NCBI GenBank assembly: GCA_963971405.1
Contig: OZ020489.1
Span: 25,136,290 to 25,200,289, forward strand
Length of the DNA stretch: 64,000 nt
Source of the DNA: Psococerastis gibbosa
Taxonomy: Eukaryota; Arthropoda; Insecta; Psocodea; Psocidae
Direction: 5' to 3'
This document shows positions 1 to 10,941 of this stretch, one piece after another. The translations under genes and the position numbers were made by a program. Within the stretch, counting starts at the first letter, position 1. Each line of letters opens with the position of its first letter. The notes below the pieces were generated by a model. That model saw only the letters and a list, made by a program, of their open reading frames with translations. It was not told where the DNA came from and searched no databases.

Positions 1-2736
1 TGATATTATGAAAGTTAATTGGAAATAATTACTCAAACCTCGCGGCTCGCGAATAGGGCTAGTACGGCTAAATTGGAGTAGAGGATTTTCGTGATTGCTC
101 CCAAACGTGTATGCATGCCTAAGACTACCCATGTGCAATTTGAGCCAAATAGGCTGGCAGATTGGTCGATTTTTGAAATCACAATTTTTCAGAGGCATCA
201 ATACCTGTAAATCTACCAATAAAAAAACTAACATACTAACAATCATTATCTTATTCTAGCACTACCTTCAGTCGATCAGAGCCATATATTTGTGCTCCCG
301 AGAGTGGTCAAACCATTGGTCATTATGGAAAAGAAACTTGACCCTATTGTGAGCTGTTTAGATCTGTCATTCCAGTTAAATAGCTAGTTTATCACATTAT
401 CGCTATTTCCTACCATCCGAGATATCCGTAATTATTTTGATTTGCACCTGGTAAAACACCCCATCTCCCCATATAAACGGCAATATATAAATTATCGTCA
501 TTGTTACACCTACACACAAACAAACTAGAAATTAAAAGGGAAAAATGTAAAATGAGCACTATATCGTGACAAATTCATATTTATCACAGATTTTCTGATA
601 ACAGCTGAATAAATTAAGCACGCGCCCTCAGAAGTAAGAAACCATGCACTCTGATGCATTTATCGGCATGGAAGCCTTTCATTTTATATTACACCGTAAT
701 TTCCCCGGTGAATTTTTGTTTCAAAAAGCCCATGAGTATAAAAGCCTGGGTTGGGCCATCATTTAAGGATTTTATACTTTAATTTTTTATAAAGTAAAAA
801 ATTATCCATAAATGCTTAAGCATTCATTAGTTAAAACAAGTTGACCACTGGGGATTGTTCAAGTTCTGCGTTGTCTACGACAAATAATGCTTTTTTCATT
901 CTTTCTCTTTTGTTAAGTGATTTACTTTAATTTCCTCCATTATTAGCCATTATAGAGACTGTATATAGGCTGCCCAAGAATTATTAATCGTCAATTATTG
1001 ATTACCCTTTAGATACCGGTACACAAAACGTGCGCATATGAAATTGTAATTTGTAGTATGGGTACACAATTTTTGTAAGATGTCAATTTTGGAAATTCTG
1101 GAGATACAATTTATGGTAGGTAATTAATCAGACAATAAGAGTTTTCATCGGAAATATAAGGTATTGTAGCATGTAGTATACATATATAGCGTCTTTCATA
1201 CATACTTAGACAAGATTTCAAGCATTTTTAATTTTATGTGCATTCACAAGCAATATTCCGATAGTACTTACTTTAAAGAACTTTATGGTCTTATTGTTCG
1301 CCTTTTGTTTTATTTGCAATAAAGTCGTTTTTTCATTTCATTTTTCGTTTCATTTCATTTCAATCAAAACTAAATAAAATCGCTGAAAATCTGGCCTGAA
1401 TGACTGCTTCTTAATATTTTGGACTTAGCGAAAGTTGGCGCTCTCGCATATTGACCTCAAAAATCATGTTGTTGTTGTTGTTTCCAATGCCTGCTTTCAG
1501 CATTTCTGCTTTAAGCAACCCTGTCAGCCTGGCGGGGGGAGTGAGTCTGTTTGTTAACTTGAGGCACCCTAAGGGCAGACTCTTTCACCTCGGGGGAAAG
1601 GGGAGTTGACTGACAAGGTGGAACTCCTGATTATAGTGGATTCCGAACAACTTGGGGAACTCGGTAAAGTCACGCAATTAAATCGGAGGTGACCAGGACT
1701 CGTAGACGTAGGACGTAGATTGATTGGTATTTAGTCTCTGCGCGTTATCAGCATGTCCCACCATGTTCCCCTGCCAACGCTGTGGACACTACCAAGTTTG
1801 CAGCAGTTTGAAAAATGCTCTGCTCTAATGGATTCAACATAGTAAGGCCGTTGGCTCCTCAAAAATCATGACAGTCTCAATTCTATACATCTATTGATCC
1901 GAATTATATATTTTAAGACCTGAGGTTTTGGGAGAAACTCAATCAAATTGGAGACATCTACCCCTATAAAATGAGGCAACGTTGAGACCTTGCCACGTTG
2001 TAAGCTACCCGATCCAATACCACAAGTTTTCACATACTTCCGAAAGCATTCAAAGGATAAGAACTGTGAGAATATCTACATTAACTTCCAGAAATTTCTG
2101 AAATACAATTTCTTTTGGAAAGCTTTCTATAATGTCAGTGCGACACATCAGTATCTACCTACTATACGACCCCAGCCCTCCCTGAAAAATCCTGGTCCTG
2201 ATACAACGAGTAAGCATATGTGCGTAATGCATATTGATTGTACAATATAATGTAAAAAGAGATATATTTATTTATTTACTTATTTAATTTAAGATCGCGC
2301 ATTCACCTACAGGCATGGAAATGGAAGGAGCCTAAGCGAATGAAGAAATTGGTATACCCTTGAAGTACAAGACGTATTGTATATGGGTAGTGAAAGGTGT
2401 TAGATAGTTGGTGCCTGACTACAGCACGTCTGGCCCGGAAGGGAAACGTTCCTGCAATAAATCACACTCTCAAATATGCTGGAATAAACAATGCAAGGGA
2501 GGTACCGGATATGTCTCTTTTGAATACCTTCTCACCTCGACAATCTAAATTGGATTAAAGGTGCAAAATGTGTCAAGATGTAATAGAAAAGCCAAGGAAA
2601 TTCCTCCAAACCTAAGAACGTTTTGGAAATGATTTTTGACGTGACAACATCTTATAAATCGATGAGCGCTGACTGGAATACTACTAGGTGCATTTACGAA
2701 AAAGTGTTGCCACGGTGCGTGATGTTCATGCGTTAT
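1..2736. other. No gene recognised
   Basis: AT-rich sequence with scattered short low-complexity runs: a GTT run near 1470-1482 and TTTA repeats near 2263-2290. The block 1490-1850 is less AT-rich but has no long frame. An 86-codon frame at 1990-2250 has no recognisable features. Confidence 0.5.
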
Positions 2737-2801
2737 GCGCATCCATTGTGCGCATCCGTTATGCGCATCCGTTACCCGCATCTGTTATCTGCACCCGTAA
2801 C
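2737..2801 (+). repeat. Tandem repeat, five 13-bp units
   Basis: The units are GCGCATCCATTGT, GCGCATCCGTTAT, GCGCATCCGTTAC, CCGCATCTGTTAT and CTGCACCCGTAAC, diverging to the right. A small minisatellite. Confidence 0.75.
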
Positions 2802-2802
2802 G

Positions 2803-2915
2803 CGGGTTTAAAGCAACTTTTGGGGCAGATGTAAAAGGCCTATCTCAATTTAAATTATACCCATGTCTTCGCCTATTCTTCCTCTTTCAGGCTATGCTAT
2901 ATTTGTTGTGATAGG
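2803..2915 (+). repeat. Dispersed repeat R4, copy 1
   Basis: CGGGTTTAAAGCAACTTTTG, GGCCTATCTCAATTTAAATT and GCTATGCTATATTTGTTGTG recur at 3401. It directly follows the 13-bp tandem repeat. Confidence 0.6.
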
Positions 2916-3400
2916 GCAAGGGGTTCGGCTTTGCGGGTGGAAACGTGCACCAAAATTTGGCACGAATTTACCGATTTTAATTGAAAATAGGCCTTTTTTG
3001 ACCGCGTCTTTGGGGTTTTAATATCAACTTGAAAAATTCAAACTACTTTAGTTCCTTTCCACCTTTCTTACTTATTCCAGAAATACATTCAGTTTTACTA
3101 TCCGTCTCTTCGTTCAGGCTCAGGTGAGTTGGTAAGCCATCACTCTTTCGGCGGAAAACAGGTTCAAAATGTACTTTTGAATTTACATGCATAGGGTAAA
3201 AATATTCCACAGCCTACAATTTTCAACCGAAATTAACTTTTAATGTCTCATTAGAAACAGTATGAATAAAGGTTTCAAACGAATATAAATACATATTTTT
3301 AAATTCACCCTTTCACCCCTTAAACACGAGTGGAACACATAATTTGTAAAAAAAAAAAAAAAATGACGCAATTCCAGCAATCCCATTTGAATTGCATGGG

Positions 3401-3516
3401 CGGGTTTAAAGCAATTTTTTGGGCTGATGGGGCCGTGGAAGGCCTATCTTAATTTAAATTATACCCGTCTCTTCGTCTATTCTTCCTCTTTGAGGCCATG
3501 CTATATTTGTGGTGAT
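3401..3516 (+). repeat. Dispersed repeat R4, copy 2
   Basis: CGGGTTTAAAGCAATTTTTT, GGCCTATCTTAATTTAAATT, TCTATTCTTCCTCTTTGAGG and CCATGCTATATTTGTGG parallel copy 1, in the same orientation and about 600 bp away. Confidence 0.6.
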
Positions 3517-4479
3517 CAAGCCTTTCGTGGTTTACATACATTTTATTCAAAGGTTGCATATGACACCAAAAACCCAGTAATGGTCTGCATGACGACAATA
3601 ATAATTATTGGTATCTGAGAGTCGCCAGCTCTCCTATAACATTTTTTTGGCCTATCCTATCCGGGATACGTGCTTGGATATGGAGACAGTTTCACTCTAA
3701 CGGGAAACGCAATTTCTTCCTTAAAAAGAAATAGCCCCAGAGTGGGGGTGGCTACCCCAATAAGGGGAATGCAGAGAGACCGGCGAGCTCGGGTCCGTCA
3801 TGAATATTGATGGCACGTTACTACGACATATATTATTCAAATGTCCGATGCCAGATTAATGTGGTATCGTAAAGACGTCAGGGCAGCCAACAGACGTTAA
3901 AGCGCACGTCAAGGTGTCAGCCCTGTATAAAGAATGCCCGCTAATTTTCGTTCAAAGAACGGAAGTGAGCGAAAAGTGAAAAAACCTCGGCAATAGCAAA
4001 GGGTTAGCTTTCATTGAGAAGTTTTGTAGTCACTCACTTCACTGTGGCTAACAATTTTGCTGGATTGATTTTGTTCAACAATGCAGTAGTTTCATATAGT
4101 GTTTTATTAATATTTGTTTTGGGAACTATTAAGACGAAGCTGAACTTTTTGTTAATTTAATTTCTCCATGACTTTCCTAACTCGGCAATTTCTGGACACC
4201 ATCAGATTCACTGCCCCCAAAACTTAAAAATCTCTTGTCCTATTCATGAAATACGAAATAGTCGTGTACTTTACTTGGATATACGAAATCTGTACATAGA
4301 AACATACCTATAGGCTATAACATTAAGAAGATGAACACATTGAACAACCCTGGGTCATCCCAAAATAGGTTGGTTTATATTTTTTATTTAAGTTAATGCT
4401 TAAAGTTGTAAAGTGTTACTCCTTTAAATTGCTATAGGACAATTTCATGTACATTATTTTTGCTTTCCTGTTTATTGGC
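3517..4479. other. No gene recognised
   Basis: No convincing frame. A TATAAA occurs at about 3926, but nothing around it supports a promoter. Confidence 0.5.
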
Positions 4480-4590
4480 TAGCATAAGGAAAGCTCTATG
4501 ATTGATGGTCGAAATGATCGATTTCGAGATTCCAACGGATTTACACGTTTTGAGGACCCCTGAACCAGTTTTAACGAACTGTCTGTCGAT
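4480..4590 (+). repeat. Dispersed repeat R3, copy 1
   Basis: TTTCGAGATTCCAACGGATT, TACACGTTTTGAGGACCCCT and AACTGTCTGTCGATTTG recur in the same order at 5960 and 27867. No ORF. Class unknown. Confidence 0.55.
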
Positions 4591-5175
4591 TTGGGGCCAA
4601 ATTATTCGATAGAATTTGATGAAACTTGAAATATAAGTCCAGGGGAAATTTATCCATTTTTGGATAACTACAAGTACCGTACTTAATTTATTATTATTTT
4701 AATGTTTTGACGGCCGTGAAAAAAAAACTTGCCATTTTAACTAAAAACCTTCATTAGGAACCGTCACGTAAATAAGTTAGAAATGTTGCTGTCATTATAA
4801 AAAACTATAGGCTTTATGTACCGTTAGCTAACACTGAACTGGTCTACATCCGGCAATAAACCTTAAAAAAGGTAATTAAAATGATTATCTGTCATCGAAA
4901 TTTTCTGCGTATGATGGTTTCGTGCAGAAAATTAGTTAGAGCCTATTGCAGCAATGGTACGGTAGCCGTTGGCACCATTAATATTGCATGTACATAGGCC
5001 GACACGTATGACACAAAAATGTCATGTCTGCACTGGGAAATGTAATGCAGTGTTATCCTGCGTACATATACAATGCTATTGTACATTTATACTGTAAAGG
5101 CTTAGTATAATTGTGTGTAATTGATATTAAAAACTGCACACAAGGGTCGCCTTACCATTAAGATAATTTTCAATA

Positions 5176-5348
5176 GGTGCCCATTCCATTGACCGGCTAG
5201 GGCTATTTACAAAAACAGAATGCAAATGACATTGACGGAAATGTTTGTTTTCCTCTATGCCATAGTTAAAATTGATCAATGATCATAGAGTAAAATCACA
5301 AACAAACAAACTAAAATTAAAAAATTGCGTCATGGGATATGTTAATAC
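5176..5348. mobile_element. Left half of a foldback MITE, truncated
   Basis: It starts GGTGCCCATTCCATTGACC and matches the left arm and central part of the composite element that follows it directly, ending at the shared GGGATATGTTAA. The right arm is absent. The abutting full copy begins at 5349. Confidence 0.65.
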
Positions 5349-5734
5349 GGCGCCCATTCCACTGACCGGCTAGGGCTATTTACAAAAACAGTGACGTGGT
5401 AGCAGACATTCAAGACTTAGGCGGGGTTTCCACCGGCCTCGCATTGCAGAATTGACGGAAATGTTTATTTTCCTCTATGCCGCGTAGTTAAAATTGATCA
5501 ATGATCATACAGTAAAATCACAAACAAACAAACTAAAATTAAAAATTGGCGTCATGGGATATGTTAAGAACAAACATTTTAATTGATTTCTATAAAAAGA
5601 AAAATTCTAACTTCCGTCAATGTCATTTGCATTCTGCAATGCGCGATCGGTGGAAACGCAACCTAAGTCTTGAATGTCTGCTACCACGTCACTGTTTTTG
5701 GAAATAGCCCTAGCCGGTCAATGGAATGGGCGCC
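5349..5734. mobile_element. Composite foldback MITE (nested design), copy 1
   Basis: Outer inverted arms begin GGCGCCCATTCC and end GGAATGGGCGCC. Moving inward, both arms carry the core GTGGTAGCAGACATTCAAG. Inside that lies a second pair of inverted ends, TTAGGCGGGGTTTCCACCG on the left and a decayed GGTGGAAACG...CCTAA on the right. The middle is AT-rich and has no ORF. No clear target duplication flanks this copy (TAC left, ATA right). Non-autonomous; termini and TTA/TAA preference elsewhere suggest PIF/Harbinger mobilisation. Confidence 0.75.
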
Positions 5735-5959
5735 ATATCGAAATAATCGAACAGTATTTGCAAGATTCGTCACAGATGTCGCTGATGTTATGAGTTCAGA
5801 AATGAAATTATTATTATCATTTGAAGGACTTTTTATAAACGCAGACTTACTTAAATTGGCCGGTTGAACCTTGCATGATGCCAAGACTCCACGTATTATC
5901 AGTATTATATTATTAGATTATTAGTCATTTACATAAGTATTGTGTCTTTTCTATGTATG

Positions 5960-6108
5960 ACGTTAGTATAGGGAAAGCCTTGTGTTGGTCGCAATTTTCG
6001 ATTGCAAGATTTCAATGGTATTACACGTTTTGAGGTCCCAAGAACCCAATAAAGGGATTTTTACGAAATATGTCTGTCAGACTATCGGTCTGTTTGTCTG
6101 TTCGTCTA
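5960..6108 (+). repeat. Dispersed repeat R3, copy 2
   Basis: TAGTATAGGGAAAGCCTTGTG, AAGATTTCAATGGTATTACA, GTTTTGAGGTCCCAAGAACC and a GTCTGTC-rich 3' end follow copy 1. Confidence 0.55.
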
Positions 6109-6483
6109 CTTGTAATAATATATATATTTTATTAATTAATTAAAATAAGGACTAAATTCGTCCATGAGTACGTACAATATTACCTATCTATCTACACTGA
6201 TTGGTAAATTGAAAAAGCATGTACGGGTTCACTCGCACTGGTTCTTTCTGCATGAATTTTTGGATAACTGGTCCATGTCCATGTCCTCGGTGTCAACCAA
6301 CACCGGCTACAAGCGTAGTTTGACTTAACCAAGTTTGGTTGAAATCTTTGAAATGCTAACTCTCTGCCTATTGGGAGATTCAATGTTGACGCATGCGTAC
6401 TCTCAAACGATACGGCCCTCTTAATGACAAATATGAACCTCTACATCAAAATTCTGAGTTGTCATTGGGCGATGGCAGGTCTA

Positions 6484-6756
6484 TGGGAGCGCCGTCACCC
6501 CCGAATTTTCTTTTGAATCAGTCCCTGTTGTAGTTGTAGACCACGATGGAGGCGATAAGCGGGATGTCTCAATATTTGTGACGATGGCAGCCCTGATAAC
6601 TGCGTCGGCTGCTGCAGCTGGCTGCACGTCATCTGCTCCTTTGTCTTTCGGATCAGGGGAGCAACATTTGCTGAACGCTCGTAATATTCCATTGTTATTG
6701 TCTATTCTGAACTCTCTGCTGGTCTTTGCAGTCTGTGTTTTGAAAGTGCTGTCATG
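6484..6756 (-). CDS. Stop-to-stop open frame of 91 codons with protein-like composition, not recognised
   Basis: On the minus strand, 91 codons are open between TAG stops at 6757-6759 and 6481-6483. The product is Ala-, Thr- and Ser-rich with a low-complexity middle (Q-P-A-A-A-A-D-A-V-I-R-A-A) followed by a Pro/Ser/Thr-rich tail. It has no ATG start. The segment is less AT-rich than its neighbours. It could be an internal exon or a piece of an old element. Confidence 0.15.
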
Positions 6757-6950
6757 CTAATGCTGTACAATGTTCTTAATTGCCGAATGAGTTACATATC
6801 ACTTTAGTCCCCTCTGCAATAATATGGGCTTGCATTTTGAATATTTAGATAAATTTCTACATACGTTAAGGTCCAAAGGACACCTCCAATAACCGTTTTC
6901 ATAACAAACTCAAATTTTAGGGCCTGCAGAGCCCGACCTGCCACCCGCGG

Positions 6951-7117
6951 CAGGCCCGTACCAGGATTTTTTTTTTTTGGGGGGGGCATGAACAATTTTT
7001 TGTATAAATGGTACATCCGTAGTAATTTTAGTAGTTTTGGCTAAAACTCTTACATTATTTATTATTTTTTACCAAATTTAGGGGGGGGGGGGTATGGCCC
7101 CCTTGGGCACGGGCCTG
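6951..7117. mobile_element. hAT-like MITE, CAGGCCCGTACC family, perfect 8-bp duplication
   Basis: The ends CAGGCCCGTACC and GGGCACGGGCCTG are flanked by ACCCGCGG on both sides (6943-6950, 7118-7125). T and G runs sit inside both termini. The interior carries ACATCCGTAGTAATT, also in the 10778 copy. Confidence 0.85.
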
Positions 7118-7125
7118 ACCCGCGG

Positions 7126-8054
7126 CAGACGGAAGGGGTTCAGAGACGGCGGCAGAGTAGGTACTTGTATAGTACATACAATACATATTTTGTGATAATG
7201 TTGTATATACGGTATTTCATTTCCTACAATAGCCGGGCGAACTTCGAAGTACCGTACATACTGTATGTTTATAATGTGTATGTGCTGCCTTTCATTGAAA
7301 GCAACCATGCCAAAAACAAAATATGAGCTTGGAACAGCAAGACAATGTGGTTGTCAAAGTTCTTTGAATATGGAGCCCTTGAGACTAGGACTTACTGCAG
7401 GCCTATTTCGGAAACCATTGAAAATAGAATTGCTCCATCTGTCAGAAGACAGACCGATAAACATCAACCGCTTTATTAATTTTTTTTAGTCTTGTCATTT
7501 TGGTTTTGTTCGTCATGGACTGTAATATAGTCCAATACCTTTAAGAAACTTGTGATATCACACACCCCAGTACCTACTCACTTTTATTTACTTTTAGCCA
7601 ACCATAAAAAAATCAAATATGCAAATTAAAATCAATCATAATCAGCTCACTACCTACCAGTCACGATAGGTGTCTTGAAAAAAAGTAAGCTTAGAGTAAA
7701 AAACCATTTATTTACAGCATATTACTAGGCTATTCTCTTTCCCATTTACTAGTCCTTAGTATTTTGCTTGTAATCAGCTGTCAAACAAACAGTCAGTAAA
7801 GCTATTAAAATGTAGGCTAATCAAAATTGCGGAAAATCATTACCGGATAGTTTTCAAGGCAAAATTTTGAACCATTTTCTTTTGAAATTTCTTGCATTGC
7901 GGGGGGGTTTAATTTTTCTTGCCTTACAAGGCTATTTTTAGGTTCCTGCTTTACCTTGCTTCTTATAAGAAACACTGGACCATTGCTCTTATTACGATTA
8001 CTACAACTACGATTTCCCTCGAGCCTTTGCGAAAGGCACTGCTTCACCATATGC
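7126..8054. other. No gene recognised
   Basis: Only short frames between two hAT-like elements. The plus-strand frame at 7265-7489 resembles nothing I know. Confidence 0.45.
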
Positions 8055-8062
8055 GACACGGC

Positions 8063-8242
8063 CAAGGGCGGATCCAGCCGAAAATTTAGGGGGGGTCACA
8101 AGTTTTTTGTAAGTTTAAAAGGTAATTTTTTTGTTGAAAAGTTCAGTTTTTTTTTTACTAGGTATCTTATGAATTTACTATGAATTTGCTCATTTAGGGG
8201 AGGTCATGACCCCCCTAACCCCCCCCCCTGGATCCGCCATTG
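8063..8242. mobile_element. hAT-like MITE, GGCGGATCCAG family, perfect 8-bp duplication
   Basis: The ends CAAGGGCGGATCCAG and CTGGATCCGCCATTG match as inverted repeats at 14 of 15 positions. GACACGGC flanks both sides (8055-8062 and 8243-8250). G and C tracts lie just inside the ends. The 180-bp length has no coding capacity. An 8-bp duplication is the hAT hallmark. Confidence 0.85.
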
Positions 8243-8250
8243 GACACGGC

Positions 8251-10027
8251 TTCTCATAGCCAATCAGCTAAGCTAAGGAAGGCTGAAGTAAGTAAGTGAG
8301 TAGAATGCTTTTTTGTAAGCATTGTTTAATATTATAATGAAAAATTATGTGAATCTATTTTTCACCATCACTATTATTTTCAAAGTTTTTATTGTGGTGT
8401 AGAAATATGGAATAGACTGAATATTGCGTCTATAGAGCGGGAGTGGGTGGACAAAGTCATGAAGTCATGAGTCCGTGATCATTGCATATCGCAAATATTG
8501 TAACTAAGTATAACCTCAATCATGCTGTTATGGTTCATCAGCCTTCCAGTCACACAGCTATATTCTATGCGTTATGCTCTCTTTGCAATATTACAGTACT
8601 TTCTGTGCATTATTCTAATTCTAGATTGCTCTCGCCCGCCCACAACATCTTCCGATTTTTCTTCCTACCAAGGAATCTGGGTTTATTATTAGTTTGTTTG
8701 AGTGGAAGAAATTATCTTCAAGACCGCTTTCGGCCCTCTTCGAACTTGAGGCTCTGTGATGTACGTACAGGAAATAATGAAAAGAGAAACAGCCCGTCAA
8801 AGGGAAGGTTATTTTTCGGGAAGATGGTCGAGAGCACCCATGCAATATGCATATTGACCATAGCAGATGCTGATACCCGTACTGCGGAAATGCAATTTTT
8901 AGTAGCTACTCAGACACTTTAAGGGACACAAAACGAGCATGGACTTTTATAATGACAGTAACTGCTACCTAATTATGTGCTATATCGCATACACTATAAC
9001 CTATACCTACACTATAATGAACAATAGTGTGGCTCTGATTCCCCCTGTAAAACTGCCCAGCATTTTCACAAATGGATTTGGTTCACATCACCTTCAATAA
9101 GTCCTCCGTCATTGCCAGATAGCATCTGATACAGGAGGAGGAGGAGCAATCCGCACCTGGTGCTATAGGCAGATGAGGATCCTTACTGCCCCCTAGATAA
9201 TGGCGAGATACCTATCAGGTATGGCCTGACCCACACCAATACCGCACACATGTCTGATCTGCATCAGATAGCCAGTAAGACTATTGTCCACCAACGCCTA
9301 ATCTTCGTAATCTTAGAAGTCTTCCGAGGGCTGATCAAGTTCTTAATTCTTAAACTACCATTTGCAGATTTGCTGCGGCTGCTGGGTTTATATGGTGCTC
9401 GTCCTTTGTTTGTTTAGTGATGAAGCGTAAAGAACCCGTTTCAGAATTATTTTCTTGCAAACGTGGTTCAGGGTTAAATCTATTACAAAGTTTCAATGAT
9501 TAGAAACCAAAAATAGAAAAAAATTCAAAAGGCACAATTTCTTCAAGTTCTAAGCATTGAAATGGATAGCAATGCTAATTAAAAATTAAAAATTAAAAAT
9601 TAAAATTTAGCAACTTAGGTGATAGGTCTACTGCGAAGTCATCAGGGCCGTAAAGAGGCCGAGATATTTAGGTCAATGGCCGGGGGTCCATGAGTGAGGT
9701 TAAGTCTGCCGCATGGTTGAAATAATGTTTTTTTTAAGTTTGACGCATTTTGGCGGGTCTTTGACAGCAGAAATTTTATCTTTTCGTGTGACGCATGAGC
9801 TGAGTAATATAAAATAGTTGGGGTACAAGTACGAGTACATACTGTATACCACGTGGTCTGGAGCTGATAATTCTTGTTTGATTAGCAGGGTAATATACGT
9901 AGGCAAACTACTTAGTGGATTTAATTTGGCATTTAGGTTTACAAAAATCATATTTCCGGACAATTTTTTATTTATTTGGGCTAACTCAATTTGGGGGATG
10001 CTGCTGAGCCTCCGAGATACAATCTTA
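8251..10027. other. No gene recognised
   Basis: A plus-strand frame runs to 8922, with a first ATG near 8530, but its product looks random. The rest holds only the short TTAAAAA tandem. Confidence 0.45.
9579..9606 (+). repeat. Short tandem repeat of TTAAAAA
   Basis: Four consecutive AATTAAAAA-type units, about 7 bp each, without other features. Confidence 0.6.
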
Positions 10028-10146
10028 GAAGTCTACGCAGTGCCACTGAAGATGTCAACCGGCGTTGTTGACGAAATGTTTGGAAGTACGCTTTCAGATC
10101 GACCATGGCCTGTCAGCCCAGATTCTGCTGCTTCATTAAAAAGCTA
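10028..10146 (+). repeat. Dispersed repeat R2, copy 1
   Basis: GAAGTCTACGCAGTGCCACT, GAAGATGTCAACCG, GTTGACGAAATGTTTGGAAG and CAGCCCAGATTCTGCTG match 58902-59020. The CTGAAGATG ... GACGAAACG pair resembles motifs found near the 3' ends of some LINE and Penelope elements. Class uncertain. Confidence 0.55.
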
Positions 10147-10777
10147 AGTTACAACACAAGGAATAATCTTCTTCTTCCTCTTCCCCCTTAGTCCCGCGTG
10201 CGCAGCGTGGGGGGTCGCGACGAACCCACTTCCTGAACTCGGAATAATAACAAGGAATAATCAACATGCATAATTTCAAAATCTTTTGACAAAATCTCAA
10301 AAATTATAACCATGAAACCCAGGGGAAAATGAGCACAAAGTTTAAAAGTGCTAACCTGAGAAACATCTTGTGACGAAAATGAAAATTACATGTAAGGAGA
10401 AAAAGGCCACGATATTATATAAAGGGAGAATGGACGCGGGGAGAAGGCGGGGGAGGAGAGGGGAGAGGGGCTGAGATACTTAATTCAATCTAACTTATCT
10501 CAACGAGTTTGAAAATTTTACCTCAACTTTTACAAACTAAGTTTTTCTCTACAACTTGGAACCTTCATCCGGAAAGCTCTTGGAGAAATATGAAAATTAA
10601 CAAGTCTACCCCTCGACGCCTTAGCTAGATGAATAGGTTTGGGGGAAAATTATTACTTCAGTATTATTTAATAGGGTATTCCGAAATTCGTCCAATATTG
10701 CTGCAAAATGAGTTGGACTTCGAACCCCTTTCGATGTACTCGTACATAAAATACTGTATTTGGGGTTGGATGTGTAG
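10147..10777. other. No gene recognised; CTTC-rich patch
   Basis: CTTCTTCTTCCTC followed by a GC-rich stretch at about 10166-10245 resembles similar CTTCTTC-started patches near 19918 and 51201; this may be an old repeat. Purine-rich sequence lies near 10437-10475. Confidence 0.35.
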
Positions 10778-10933
10778 CAGGCCCGTACCCATGCCCCCCT
10801 CCCCCCAATTTAATCGGATGGTCATTGTATTTACAGCCTGACAGGTGCTGAATTACTACGGATGGATCATTTATAAAAAAACATTTGTTCATGCCCCCCC
10901 CCCCCCAAAAAAAATATCCTGGGTAAGGGCCTG
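10778..10933. mobile_element. hAT-like MITE, CAGGCCCGTACC family
   Basis: The ends CAGGCCCGTACCC and GGGTAAGGGCCTG are flanked by ATGTGTAG and ATTTGTAG (7 of 8). It is in the opposite orientation to the 6951 copy and has long C tracts near both ends. Confidence 0.8.
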
Positions 10934-10941
10934 ATTTGTAG

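Noticed and set aside
8530..8922. Plus-strand open frame of about 130 codons
   Set aside because: No recognisable composition, domain or splice sites, and the full frame starts at a TTG rather than an ATG.
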